From NCBI GenBank assembly GCA_947044365.1, contig OX345639.1, forward strand, positions 4,072,444-4,136,443: DNA of 64,000 bases. Reading direction: 5' to 3'. This DNA comes from Petrosia ficiformis. Taxonomy: Eukaryota > Porifera > Demospongiae > Haplosclerida > Petrosiidae. Numbering within the stretch: position 1 is the stretch's first letter; every line of letters begins with the position of its first letter. Below, piece after piece: positions 9,279 through 22,838 of this stretch. The notes beneath the pieces were generated by a model that saw only the letters and a program-made list of their open reading frames with translations, was not told the DNA's origin and ran no database searches. The position numbers and the translations under genes were made by a program.

Positions 9279-12200
9279 TTATACTGTACTTTCTTTAGCA
9301 TTAAAGGTCAACATATCGGAAGGTAAGTGTGATTGCACCAGATCATAGTGTGGTTGTAAGGAATAGGGCTCTGTTGTGTAGTACTGTCCATGTATCGTGG
9401 TATGTTGAGTATTTGGAGAATTCTCTCCCTGTTGCATACTATAGTCCTCAGGTGATGGTGTTAAGTTATTAAACAGCTCTGGGTTATTACTAAATGGTGT
9501 TCCATTAATCAAATACTCTCCACCTTCTTTAGGTGGTGATGGAAAACCGTAATGAGATGAAGGGCTGTGGTTTTCTGTTGCTATGGTAACTTGTGGTGAT
9601 GAATAACCAGAAATCTGAGCTTGGGCTATAGTCAGAGGTGGGTTAGGAGAAACAGTTTGAGCCATCAGAGGACTGTGCCCTCCATTGCCATTATGTACAC
9701 CAATATTCTGCAGAGCTGTGTTGTATGAGGTACTTGTAGACTGAACATCGCATTGCTGCAATGATGATGTTCCCTTAAATGGCAGGTGTTGTAATGGAGT
9801 TGAACCAGTAATACTTTGAGACGTCGTCGTTGAGCAGGTCACTGAAGGATCTGTAGGGCAACTTTGACAAGAATAGGCAGTTAACTGTATCCCAGGAGAA
9901 CCCGAATGGTTAACAGTGTAAACATCTGAACCAGAAGGTGAGAAATTACTCGTATTTGGATCCATAGTGACCCCAGGAGAAACCCCTCCATGGGTTGTAG
10001 GACTTATAACTGAGTTTCCAGGAGAAGACTGTCCACCATCCATCATACCTGAGACTGTGTGTATAGCTGTACTATTGATCAACTGGGTCTGACTGACTGT
10101 AGAGTTAGTGTATGAAGGGACATAGGGAGGAGAAGTATGAGAGAGACACTGTTCAGTTTGAGGAAATGGTGGATACATTGTGGATGCTACAAGACGTTCC
10201 AGTTCGGCTTCAATAGATGGATAACGTGACATTCCATTTGATGAAGTGGTAATAGTAGGAGGGTAGTGTGCAACAATACCTTGTTGAGTAGATGATTGGG
10301 AGTGTACAATACCTTGTTGAGTAGATGACTGGGAGTATGGTGGTGGAACTTGTACTGGTTGCATCACCATTGATCCTGGCTCAAGCTTGACACTGCCCGT
10401 TCTGAACAAGGGATTGTGAGCAGAGTGAGGTATATTATTAGGCTTAGTCATAGTATATACAGGAGGTGGAGGTACCAATGGACCTTGACTCGATTGCTGT
10501 AGCATCTCTACAATATCAATGTGCCGTTTTTCATATGCTATCTGCAATGGGGAACGATCTAAACTGTCAACTAATGTAGCATTTGCATAGCAATCTAGAA
10601 GATGTCTTACTGATGCTGCAGACCCTTCGCGACATGCTAAGAATAAAGCTGTTTCTCCCTTATGATCTGGAGCATCTTTAACATTATCAGGACCTTGCTT
10701 CACTAGAAGTTTCAATGCATCTACATTGTTGATCATAGCTGCCCAGTGAACTGCCGTACGACCTAATATAAGTGATAATATCAAATGATATGGTTACATG
10801 TTTTAACTACATACCATCATCATCACTTGCTGTTATTTCAGCACTTTTTGCTATTAACTGTTGCACCATTCTGTTGTTACCCATTTTAACTGACAGTATC
10901 AATGGGGTAACACCACCTACACTCTTGATCTCAATATTGGTCTTTGGGTTGTCAAGAATTATCTATGAATGGATGGATGGATGGATGGATGGATGGATGA
11001 ATACATGAAAGGATGGACTGATTAATTTACATACCTGAAAAGCCCGGTCGGCTGCAGCCCCTATAGCGACATGAAGGGGAGTTTGTTTCCACATGTCCTG
11101 AATATTTGGATTGGCTTTTGCAATTAGCAGATAATGTATGTACTCCTCTCTTCCATATTTGACAGCAAGATGGAGAGCTGTCTGTCCCTGATCATTAACC
11201 ATATTCAAGTCGGTATTGGGAGCAGTGATAAAAGCAGGTGCTCGTAGTTCCATTGGTTTAGACAGAGGAATGGTAGAAAACATACGTGGCAACTTAGGGC
11301 TACGAGAGTGTACCAATGTATCATATTCACTGTAATCACTACCAGATGATGAATCTGATCGAACTGGACCAGCTGGTCGAAGTTTGTGTCTTCTGTCTTC
11401 AGACATTATAGCAATCATAAGAGGAGTAAATCCTCCACGTCCTTGAGCATTAATGTCAAAATTTCTACCATTCTGTCGGGCAATAAAATCTTTGATATTT
11501 TCACCAGATGATCGGGCAGCTTCACAATGAAGATGTGTCCATTGACGATCATCTCGTCCCCTCTCGCCAACCACACACACAGAACCATCCGTACCACTAA
11601 TATTAACAGGAACTTCTATCTGACTCCAAGTAAAGTGTGGTAAAGAAGCATCACTCTTTCTATGAGAACAAGGAGAATCAATCATTGTTTCAATAGAACC
11701 TGAACGTCGATCTGAAACAAAGCTCTGTTCTCTTGTAATAGTATTGGAATCAGGTTCAGGTGTTGTACCTCCGGGCACTCTCCAAGTACGACGAACTTTA
11801 ATTTTCCTGAATGTTTCTTTGACGCCTCCATTATCTCTTACTCTCTTACCAAGAACAGCAACAACAATAAGAACCAGTACTATACATACAGGCACTGTAA
11901 CGTATATAGCTATAGGATTACTACCACCAGATTCACCCTCGCCCTCGTCATCTGAAGGTTCTTGTTCTGTAATTTAAATGAATTATGAAATATCAACAGA
12001 CTGTGATACATTAAATTACCTGATGCATCCAATAAACCAAAATCTGCAATCTGTGTTTCTCCATTGCTATAAGCTGCTTGAATGGTATCTAATACCTATA
12101 TAAACATTTAATTTAATGATTAATATTTCTACATAGTGTAATATTACTCACTTGTTGCACTGATGTAGGACAAGATGATATACAATACTGTATATTCACT

Positions 12201-15042
12201 TTCATCACAACTCTCCAGTATCTATATAAAGAAACATATAATTCTGTTACCTGTCATTAATTAAGCCTTACCTTCGATTATTACTATGTCCAGTAAAATC
12301 TAGTGGAAAAGAATCTTCAACCTCATCTTCTGATATTTCCATATACTCCACTACTTCGACCACAGCATGAATGAGACGACCTAGGCTGGTAAGAAATGAG
12401 TCCCTAGCTTCACCTTCAAAACTTATTGAAACAGTAGAAGAAATAGTCAATACTAGATAATTAGGTAGCTGTGAACGGGAAGAGAATACAATTATCATTA
12501 GTACTTTATGAATTGTAATATACTTACATACAACTGTTGCCCACAGTCACTAGTGTCAACTGGGCATTCAGGAGTGTTACACATTTCATCACAAATTCCA
12601 TCATCAACAAAAGATTCACAGGACTCGACAATTCTGTAATAGTAGAAATAGTGGTGAATAAACATTACAGAAACAAGTAGATTCATTCTTACTCTGAAGG
12701 ACATTCCAGCATAGGATCACAATCTCCTCCATCGTAATTACATCTACCATTATTACATTCTTGGTCACACTTGCTATCATTATATTTGATTCTGCAGTTT
12801 GAATCCTGAGGACAGTTAGCCCATGGATCAATACCAGGTCGTGTATAACATGGATCGTTACCATCAAAATTACAAGATGATATGAAACAGTGGCTCTATA
12901 TAAAAATAATAAAATTAATATAAAACACAAGTAATATAGTATAGCAACTTACATCACATCTTTCATTATTAGCAAGCTGGGAGCAATTGGAATAAGGACA
13001 CACTAAAATAATAAAATTTATGATTGGTTAATTTGCCATACAAGGTTAATTATATTTATGAGCAATTTGCATATCCTGTTGTGATTAATTAAGCATTGGA
13101 ATGTAATATTAGAATTGAATATTATGTAGCCACATACCTTCCTTCTCACATAATATCCCTTCATATCCATCAGCACATGTACAACCATCCTCTTTTGTAC
13201 AGCTTCCACCATTTTTACATGGATTGACATCCCCACATATAAAATCTTCACAATATTCTCCGGTATACTGGTGAGGACATACACAGTTGTAACCTCCAAG
13301 TGTATTTATACATGTTCCTCCATTTCTACACGAAGTGTTTAAACATTCATCAATATCTAATGAACAGTCAACTCCTCCCCATTCAGATGTACAGTTACAA
13401 AACTCTTCATTATTGTGTCGAATACATTTGCCACCATTGAGACAGTGTAAATCCTGGCAACCTGTGATCTCACAGGTGTCTCCGGAGTATCCAGATGGAC
13501 AATGACAAAAAAAGGATTCTTCACCATTCATACATGTTCCTCCATTATTGCAAGGGTTTTTAACAGAACATGGTAGAGGGTCTGTATTATTAACACATTG
13601 AGTTTCTGTTCCATTTATATCACAATCCAAAGTACCATCGATGCAATGCTGGTACTTAAAACGACAAAACTCTCCAGTATAACCACTTTGACACTTACAT
13701 GTTGGTTGTTGTGTGTAAGGATTCATTTCACATATGCCTCCAAAATGACATTGTTGAACTGAACATGTTTCACTGAGTGATACATTACATATTGGTCCAG
13801 TGTACTGTGTTTGAGAGCAGTTGCAGGAATAAGTGTTATCACCATCAATACATAAGCCTCCATTTTGACAAGGGTTCGAGATGCAATCATCAATATTAAC
13901 CTCACACTTTTCTCCCTCAAAACCATTAGAACAGACACAAACAAACCCTCCATGTGTATTAACACAAGTGCCACCATTTTCACAAATATGCAATGTGCAT
14001 TCATCAATATCAAATTGACAGTGTGAGCCATTGAAGGAGGATGTACAATTACAATTAGCTGTATAGTTAAACTGGCCAGAGGGATCTACCTCGTACATAG
14101 ATATACACTCTCCATCATTTTCACAAGAGATAGAGTCACAAGGATCATAATCGATCTCACAGTTGTCACCAGTGAAATACGGTGGACAAGTGCAGTTGTA
14201 CCCAGAATGATCCGAAAACTCGTTACAGGTGCCATTGTGTTGACAAGGGTTTTCATCACAATGACTAAAACTGATGGTACAGTTAACTCCAGTGAAACCT
14301 ATTATTCAAACAATGGGAGGAGTAATAATGAGACCAACATACTGATAAAATCATATATACCCTCCTTATAATCTAGATGATATAAATAGTTTACATACAC
14401 AAATAATTATTATAATCTATATTCTTTGATGTTCTCTGTGTAGAGGCAATGATGTACCAAAGAATGTTTGGTGGAAGCAAACTACATAACCAATAACCAC
14501 TGAATTGTCATTGTGAACCATACATAATTAATGGTATAACATACTTACCTGGAAAACAGCTACATATATACAATGGTCCATTAGCAATATCTAGAGGTAC
14601 TGGTAAACTGCAATTTCCATTTTCACCACAAGGATTATTATAGCAAGAATCAGTTTGGGGTAGTGCACACTGAGAGTCAATTGTGTATCCCATGGGACAG
14701 TCACATGTGAACCACACAGGGGGATCTTTCTTTTCATCTGCTATATGACTGCAAGTCCCTCCATTTTGACATCCTCTTGTGAGACAAGGATCAATTTCCA
14801 TATTGCATTTATCACCCCCATATCCAGCATCACAAACACATGTTTTATTCCGAAATACAGGCTCTATAATACAAGTACCATGTTCACACAAATCAGTATC
14901 ACGACAGATTTCGACATTTGAATACCCTAATATGTGTGGTAATAGAACACAAAATGATTACAAATTCCTAAGATATCATGTAAGGACTCTGTTTATTGTC
15001 ACCAATGTCAATTGTGCAGTGATGTGTAATATCTTCACAATA

Positions 15043-15081
<39 letters not shown>

Positions 15082-18000
15082 CATATTTATAAAACAAACA
15101 AATGAAATTGAGAAGAGAGATGGACAGAGTGAATCAAGAATCGAGGGGAGGGGTGGATCAAACATATATACACATGTAATATGATTAATAGAAGTTAAAT
15201 AGATGCATGGGGAGAGATGTGAATTGATGAAAGAGGAAGAAGGAATAGATGAATGGATGGATGGAGGGTGGGTCACAGATTAGACAGTACAAAAATGTAT
15301 TGATACAGCTGACTACACATAGAGCATCACAGACAGATATGAAACAGTAATTGTAACTATATCTCCTCATATGTATGGTAATCTCTATGAGAACAAATTA
15401 TACACACCATACATTGCTTAAATACACAATAGTTGTTATATAAGCTGACTTAGTATCAAATAAGGGATGTTATATACTGTATACAATAACTATTACATTA
15501 CTTCACTTCTTCCTGGAATATTCTACCATCCTTTATAATATTATTATACCACTTTTAGTTTGTATGCTCATATTTTATATATAGTGTAATATTAATGTAT
15601 ACAAAATCAATATCTACTAAGAAAATATTTGTATCAGTGAGTAAGCAACATACCTCACTAATCACTTCTATTCACAAAACTTTGAAAAATTACATGTGTG
15701 GGATTTGGACTAATTAAATTATGTGGAGCATTAAAACAACATCCAATAGATGCTCCCACTATTTGGTTGTCAGCTAATGATTACACAAAAACCAGATAAT
15801 TATAATTATTGTTTTGGCTATGAAATAAAACAGATACAGGACACATGGAAGGGAGGGGTGGACACAAGGAGAAGGATGAGCTAGAACAGGTGGTGAAGGC
15901 ATTTCTTCACAAATAGTTTATACAAGGCTTGCTGGTAGGAATGGGAGGTAACAACTCTAAATGAACAGCTGGTTTAGATAATTCAAAATTAAGATAAATT
16001 ATAATTTTATGCATAAAATATTTTGAGACCTAGTGATCCAAAGGAATGTTTTAGTGTGAACACAAATGTCTTGAAACATAAACTAATTTGAGAAGCAAAA
16101 CCACATTCCATGTCACCTAGTAAAACATAACATTACTGGTACATGTGACAAAATGTTTGAGGTGAAGTAGAGTAGTATGTTTCCTACAACAAAACATATC
16201 ACATTGGTTAGAAACCACTTGTAACAAGAATGATTAGTAACAACACTACATTTTATGAGGTGTGTTTGTGTGGACAGACAAACCAATTTGGTGAAATATG
16301 ATAAACATTGAACTCAGCCCTCACATAATATACTGACACCTTTACATGATGAATTATGTTAAATTAAGACTATGAATATAACTCATCTGAATACAGTTAT
16401 TACCATAGGATGTAAACAACTTAATATTATATAAATAAGAATATAACCAGAGATATAAATAGCTGCTTAGTATACAATGCATACCATTTATTTGTAGAGT
16501 GTAAAATGCTCCCTAATTGCTCATTAGTATTGTAGTTTTCTGACTTCAAAAGCTGTATTCCCTGTATCTGATGCACTATCAACACCCACAAAAAAAACTG
16601 TACCTTACACTTTTCCCTTCATCTACCAAATACTCTAAATTGTTGAGCTGTGAATAACTTGCACAAAATTACTAGTACTAATTATTTTACGAAACCATTT
16701 CAGTTCTATCTAAGATCAGAAAGCATATAATGTACAGTAATCAAATTACAAAGGGTTGTTACATATACTGTGATGTAAACATATTGATGAGAATGATATT
16801 GCAAACAAAAACTTGTCCCACAGACACACAGTAAGGGTTATCTATAAACTGTAATTCAATATCCCCTTTGCTCATATATCTTCAGAGTTTATGTTATGAA
16901 TAAGCAGAGAGTTATTTGAATATTTATTTTTGATAAATTATACGCTTGTTCACAAGTAATGTGCACTATATAACAAATAGTACAATAACACAACATTCTC
17001 TCACCATCATTGCAATCACAAAGAATTCCACTAAAACCAGTTTCACAAGAACACATAAATTGGTTTTCTTCTCCTTGTGAACATTTGCCATTGTTTAGAC
17101 ACGGAGAATTATGTTTACATATGAAAGTATTACAATCGTCTCCAAACCAGTTTTCTTGACATCTAATAGAATTATAATAATTATGATTAATCCTTTAATT
17201 ATATTATTTGTTGAGTGGTCAATTAAATATTGCTGAATTTGGTAGATGTTATCCTCTTCGTACCATACCGCATACTACATATACAGAAGCCAAAACAAAT
17301 TGATCTGATTAAAAATGATTTATAAAACAATCAATTTTCTGCATTCTTAAATTATTGATACAAAGCAAACCTTGCCAAAGTCACAAGATGACACTAACCA
17401 CTCAGTCTTTGTGTTTCCCATCAGAACAAAGTAAATTACAGAAAACAAATATTTCTTATTAGACACCATATCTTAACACCCAATAGAAATGCATATGATA
17501 TGGTATTGAGGTAATATATTTGTATTTTATATCTACTATTATCACTTTAATGGCTTGCTAGTCCCAGATGCACAATAGTGACAAGTTATCAAAAGTTTCC
17601 CATAGAAATTTTAATAAGATGCAGTAATAACTATAATATATATATACATAAATTTTGTGGTGCAATAGTTAGTTTATAATTAGCTAAAATACTCTCTTGT
17701 TGTTGGAAGTGATAGCAGGCTATCAGATCTGAAATCTGAAGGTGTTACTGTATAAAGATCTTCAGACAAACTGTTATATGAATATCATTTAAGATGTCGC
17801 TAATAACCAAAATGTATATATATATATATATATATAATATATATATATATATAATATCATTATGTCCCACATAATGATATTATAAGAGAATAAAATCAGA
17901 AAGCACACAAAGGATGGGCAGGCAGTTGATAAAACCAAATTATCAATAGTTAACACTTCCTTAATTCTATAGTCCGTCATGTTATAATACTTACTCGCAA

Positions 18001-18283
18001 GTATCACCGGTGCAGTTTCCATGAATACAAGTGTCGGGGTTACACTGTTGTGCTCCACCTAAGATAGTTAAAGAGAACATGTTGTATCACTTGAAATGCA
18101 ACAAGGCATAACATACAATCAAAGCAAACCCTACTTGACTATCCCATCCCTTCCCATTCAGTAGCTTTCCCACAACAAAAGGGAGTCACAATTATCTCTT
18201 GAATCCTTACCTACACAGATGTAGGAGATTACTAACAGAAGGGCCAATGTAGCTACGTTGTTACTATTTACTGTCGACAACAT
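9279..18283 (-). CDS. Notch: Notch receptor
   Basis: A multi-exon gene encoding the full Notch architecture. Exon 1 (18283-18211) gives a signal peptide (VATLALLLVISYICVG). About 14 EGF-like repeats follow (exons 18058-17995, 17162-17005, 14926-14545 and one long exon about 14300-13140), several with calcium-binding DIDEC. Three LNR modules (about 12990-12540) include ECNNGRCNYDGGDC. NOD/NODP are encoded at about 12500-12020. The membrane span is VPVCIVLVLIVVAVLG before GKRVR. A RAM-like region (RRTWRVPGG) is followed by DRQWTHLHCEAA, GGFTPLMIA, GQTALHLAVKYGR, QTPLHVAIGAAADRA, RTAVHWAAMINNVDAL and ETALFLACREG ankyrin repeats. The long Ser/Pro/Gln C-terminus ends in a PEST-like region with LTPSPED. 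Human Notch1 has 36 EGF repeats, so this ectodomain is compact. The gene is divergent from IMP3. Confidence 0.97.
10966..11003. repeat. (GGAT)n microsatellite in Notch intron
   Basis: A short run of GGAT/ATGG tetranucleotides between two ankyrin-coding exons. Confidence 0.8.
14927..17004 (-). other. Long Notch intron (about 2.1 kb)
   Basis: This is the largest intron of the gene, between EGF-coding exons. It holds an (AT)n tract at about 15046-15080 and AT-rich DNA. I see no ORF with coding character and no clear inverted ends. It is a candidate place for intronic enhancers, but no motif evidence supports that. Confidence 0.7.
17163..17994 (-). other. Notch intron 2 (about 830 bp)
   Basis: AT-rich intron between the exons for the first and second EGF repeats, with a TA microsatellite at about 17815-17853. 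Nothing else was recognised. Confidence 0.7.
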
Positions 18284-18519
18284 AGTAGCGCCTTGCGGAT
18301 CGGGATTAAATCCACTTATAGCTCACGGCTGAGACTAGTAGAACTCTCTGTTGTCACACGGGTGATACACAAGGCTATTAAATTGTCGTTTGATGTGAGA
18401 GAAGTCTTGTCCAGAAGAAAAGTCACTCCAAATTGTTGGTTAACCTCCTCGACTGCAGTTTGCCACTATTCCGTGTAATTTTCCGTATATTATATAAATA
18501 CAACGTGGGTAGGTAGATA
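18284..18519. promoter_or_regulatory. Divergent promoter Notch / IMP3
   Basis: 236 bp between the Notch and IMP3 start codons. The shared-promoter call is inferred from spacing. It links a developmental receptor with a housekeeping gene. Confidence 0.5.
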
Positions 18520-20503
18520 ATGGTGAGAAAATTGAAGTATCATGAACAGAAACTACTCAAAAAAGTCGACTTTATAACATGGAAGAGCGATAAAGAACAT
18601 AGAGAATTGAAGATTATACGTAAATACCACTTGCAAAACAGAGAAGACTACACAAGGTTTGAAATTGGAATATTATATATATATTAGTGGGTGTGGCTAG
18701 TGTAATTGATTACTGTAAGAAACTAGATTTTATCATTCCATTGGGTACTTTCAGAAGAACTAAAATTATTAATATTTAAGATAATTATTCCACACATACT
18801 ATTTATTTTAATAGATATAACAAATTATCACGCATGATTCAGAGTCTTGCTGCAAAGTTAAAAGAACTGGATTCTAATGACCAGTTTCGGGTTGAGTCTA
18901 CAACTAAACTACTCGAAAAACTGTGAGTGTTAAGTTAGTTTGATGTTATGATAGAAGGACGGTATCATTTTAGGTGAATTTGCCTGTGTTGGTTTTGCTA
19001 TTGTTTCAGCTGGACAAATAATGTATTTATATCCATTCAGAAGCTTAGTTCTAGGAAAGATTAACACAATATATTAGCTTCATTAAAGTTCCATGAAGGC
19101 AGTTATTATTAACCACTATTTATATACATGTGGTTCTTATTTCCTGTTTAGATATTGCATAGGGGTTGTACCTACTAGGAAGAGTTTGGAATTATGTGAT
19201 AAACTACCTGCATCTGCTTTCTGTAGGTTAGTCAGGTAGTTTCTGTTTCTATAATTATAGTTATATATACTAATGTATGATTTGTTCTTCCACATACTGT
19301 CCTTATCAATTCTTATTACCATGGTAACCATAATGAGTCTTTTAGAAGAAAAGACGAAAGTTTGTGGTTCCAATGTCATTGTTATTACTGGTCAAGTGGT
19401 AGTAAAGGAGTATTCCCAGAATCACTACTGCATTTAGTTCTTTAGAACATCTACCAATGAACTATTTGAAAGGTATCGTTATTTCTACAGGAGGAGACTA
19501 CCTGTAGTAATGGTTAAACTGAAAATGACTCAGCGAGTAAGTGATGCTGCAAAGTTTGTAGAGCAAGGTCGTATCCTAACATAAAAGACGATTATATACT
19601 CTATACTTTTATAAATACTGTCTCATGACCAATATTTTCATGATGACAGGTTATAAATGATCTGTATTGTAACATGTAACGAGGGCCATGCAGTTCTGTC
19701 ATCTTCTCATAGAAAATATAATTATAAATGGTCTTTGTTATGAATGTGCAGTATTATTATACATAACAAATATTATAATATTCTCATGTATTTAGTCCAA
19801 ACAGAGATAAATTTCCTGAGCCACAATTCTTTCTTTAGATGTACGTGTGGGACCAGAGCTAATTACTGACCCTGCCTTCCTGGTGACCAGGTAATATACA
19901 TTCAAACATGCCCCCTCAACACCCCAACACAACTTTGATAGAAGTATATATTATTTAGTAATACAAATTGTGATTTCCAAGAAGCGTTAAATGACAAAAC
20001 TGTTTTTTTTTCAAAATTAGAATTATGAAAAACAGTGTCATTTGTACGTGTGTGATAAATTACTTTAGTGGTCAAAACAACACCAAATATTGTGGCATCA
20101 CTATCTAAGAGTAATTCACTTAATAAAATATTTCTGTCGTCTACAATTATAATGTTCATACCATATAAAGAATAATAAATACACTATATACAAATGTATA
20201 TATATATATAAGTACGTACTCACATATACAGTATACACATGATGTCATATTAACATGAATATAACATGTAAACAAATTACATTGGCTTCACGTAATGTTT
20301 AGCCAACAATACCTATCACGTATAAGAATCTAATTAAGTTTTATTATTAGGAACATGGAAGATTTTGTCACCTGGTCTGATACATCAAAGATCAGAAAAC
20401 ATGTATTAGAATATAATGAACAGGTAACAGGAAATTATATAATTATAAGTATATTCAATATTTTGTTCTTACTATGTAGAGAGATGACTTTGATCTCATG
20501 TGA
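18520..20503 (+). CDS. IMP3: U3 snoRNP protein IMP3 (182 aa)
   Basis: Seven exons join cleanly: 18520-18656, 18815-18922, 19152-19226, 19491-19570, 19839-19890, 20351-20423 and 20480-20503, totalling 549 nt (182 aa; human IMP3 is 184). The start [18 protein letters not shown] is nearly identical to animal IMP3. Later segments [68 protein letters not shown] and [10 protein letters not shown] cover the S4 RNA-binding region, ending RDDFDLM. IMP3 helps U3 snoRNA pair with pre-rRNA in the nucleolus for 18S processing (family knowledge). Confidence 0.98.
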
Positions 20504-20811
20504 TATTTAAAATATTAGCCAATTATCTCTTAATAACGTTACGAACAATCAAAACTTTGTAAACTAGACATGTATGTACTATGTAGTAAGTTTTGGTGCA
20601 TCAATGGCCAGTTATTATTATTGTGGTTTCCATGTTCTTTGTGATCTCAACCAAATTTGTCTTTGTCTACGAGCTGTTTCTAATTCTCTCTTGCAATTCA
20701 ATATATACTGACTATAGTATAGAAATATAATACAATTGTGTGCTAACATAATTTTTTTTAGTTCATATGAAATATGTCAGGTTACCATAGTAACAGACTA
20801 AACGAACTCAC
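20504..20811. other. Convergent 3' region IMP3 / unknown gene
   Basis: About 308 bp, AT-rich, presumably the two 3' UTRs. No gene seen. Confidence 0.65.
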
Positions 20812-22370
20812 TTACTTTAGTATTGATAACTCATTAACTAGTCCTGTTAGGGATGTGCTGACACTTATACCTGTGTCTAATACAGTGCTTTTGTTGATCC
20901 TAATCAAATTGTTAAGATGAACTATTATACCAATTATTAAAATTACCTTGGAGACATTGAGGGTACTGTAGCACTCTCTTCTATACATTGTAATTCTGTA
21001 TGTTGAGGTATGCATTGAAAAGATGTTGTATCAGTCTGTGGACTATTCGTACATCTACTTGTATTCTCAAAGATCTCATTAACAGATTTATCCTGTATAT
21101 TGAACTTTTCACTAGCAGGTTTGTCCTGTATATCATATGCAACATTCTCACTGAAATCAATGCAGATTTCTTCCAATAATAGACTATCGTTAAGTTCTAG
21201 GTGAGCCAGCTCACCTACTCCATCTTCTCCCATTGTTGTGACACCTGTCGTTAAATATTCTTTATTACTTGCTGGATCATTCATATATGTGTCATTATCC
21301 ACACACTGAGAAGCAACAAACACATCCAACAATTCAGGATTAGAAGGTACTGTTGGTGTGTTGGTTAACATCTCTGCTTTAGGTGAATTTGTAATACGAC
21401 ACGAATTGACATTTTCAATTCCCAACTCAATTTTTGTAATCTCTACCACATCATCAGTAGCATGAATGCTTTCAATAATTTCTTTATTGTTGGAGATGTC
21501 TTGTACCATTGTGTCATTATCAATTTGGTGTATATCATCAACTCCATTAAGCAATGTGTTGTCTAACTCTTTAATAATGGAGCCCATGTTTTTGTGATCC
21601 ACTATATCTTTAGTGTTATCTTTATATTCTGTTGTGGTGGCTAATGGTACTACACATTTATCAGTAGCTTTGGATGACACGTAAAGCTCTTCATTACTGA
21701 TACCTTGAGATAAAGTCAAGCCTGGTATATAGTCGTCACATTGGACATGTGGCATAACCTCATATGACACATCTTTGTTTTGTATAGCATCGTCACTCAC
21801 CATCTCACTAGATATCTGGTCAATACCAGATATGACCATCTCTGTAGTTGATTGTGACATTGGCTGTTGTACTTCACACTGTGTTATGTGTTCCTCCGCG
21901 ACACATATTGAATCCTGTTTATTAATACAATGTATATATAAAGAATAATTTGAAAAATAATGATGATAGAATATGGAGAGATGTCAAAATCCAAAAACTA
22001 TGTGAACAAGGTCGGGATGAGTAACAGCAGGAAAAAAAAATAACCGTACATATATGAAAGTAGTTTGTTTAATTTTGTACCTCCTGTTATCCATCCCAAC
22101 TTTGTTAACATACATTTTGGGTTTTTCCTATTAATACATGTACAATGTAATTGGATATATATATCCCGATACAGCGAAACATCAAAGTAAAACACAGGTT
22201 TATAAATTAGATATATAGCACCCTGTGGTCAGATATAAACCCTGCCATTGACAGTCTACAAGGAAACAACGCTTATCTTCTCCAAAGTGAAGTAAGAAAG
22301 GTTAGGAGAAGCAACAGACATCAACAAAGGTTTTGTCTTTCGGGAATTATAACACTTGCAGGTGTGTTAT

Positions 22371-22421
<51 letters not shown>

Positions 22422-22797
22422 CGCTTACTTTTGGCACTAACTCGTCTTTTGATGTTATTGTATCTTCATCATTTTTCTGCTGTAAACTAGTACTACTAGG
22501 ACTATTTACTGTTCCATCTTGTCTTTTTGGTTTTTTAGAAAACCTAGGAATGAACTTTCCATCACTATTCTGTGTCATGTAGCTACTTGAGCCTTGAGTG
22601 AGAGATTGTCCAGCGTCATTAAGACTACATGTTTCAGATGGTTCATTCTTGTCTGAAATTGATACGTCTTGGCTCAATACTGTGGACACCAGTGGAAGTC
22701 CACTGGCTTTCCTTTTTCTTCCACGACCTTTCCCTTTCATATCCCTCTCCCTCAAGGGCCAGCTGGCATAAGCACGTGGTATACCAGTCCGTACCAC
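20812..22797 (-). CDS. Unrecognised acidic, nuclear-looking protein (474 aa)
   Basis: Three exons join in frame: 22797-22429, 21914-20947 and 20899-20812. They total 1,425 nt (474 aa). The N-terminus MVRTGIPRAYASWPLRERD is followed by a basic KGKGRGRKRKAS patch that looks like a nuclear localisation signal, then a Ser/Gln/Asp-rich segment. The long middle exon is low in hydrophobic clusters and rich in Asp, Glu, Ser, Thr and Val, apparently disordered, with two near-copies of the phrase QDKxxxEKFNIQDKS. I recognise no domain or orthologue. The last exon is short and its splice (CCAAG|GTAATT, then GATTAG|GATC) is less certain. Intron 1 carries a long (TA)n run. The gene is divergent from the BPL_N gene with only 41 bp between starts, so the two may be co-expressed. 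Confidence 0.7.
22374..22420. repeat. (AT)n microsatellite
   Basis: About 23 AT dinucleotides just inside intron 1 of the unrecognised gene, immediately after its donor site. Confidence 0.9.
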
Positions 22798-22838
22798 ATG
22801 TTCTTAATCTTCGGCGTTCTCTGGGTGTGGCTAGATAG
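22798..22838. promoter_or_regulatory. 41-bp divergent spacer with CACCC-box motif
   Basis: Only 41 bp separate two opposite start codons, so promoters and 5' UTRs must overlap the coding ends. GGGTGTGG (reverse of CCACACCC) lies at 22823-22830. Confidence 0.5.

Noticed and set aside
14968..15370. Minus-strand ORFs rich in Ile, Tyr, Pro and His in the Notch intron
   Set aside because: They derive from TA and tetranucleotide repeats and lack family resemblance.
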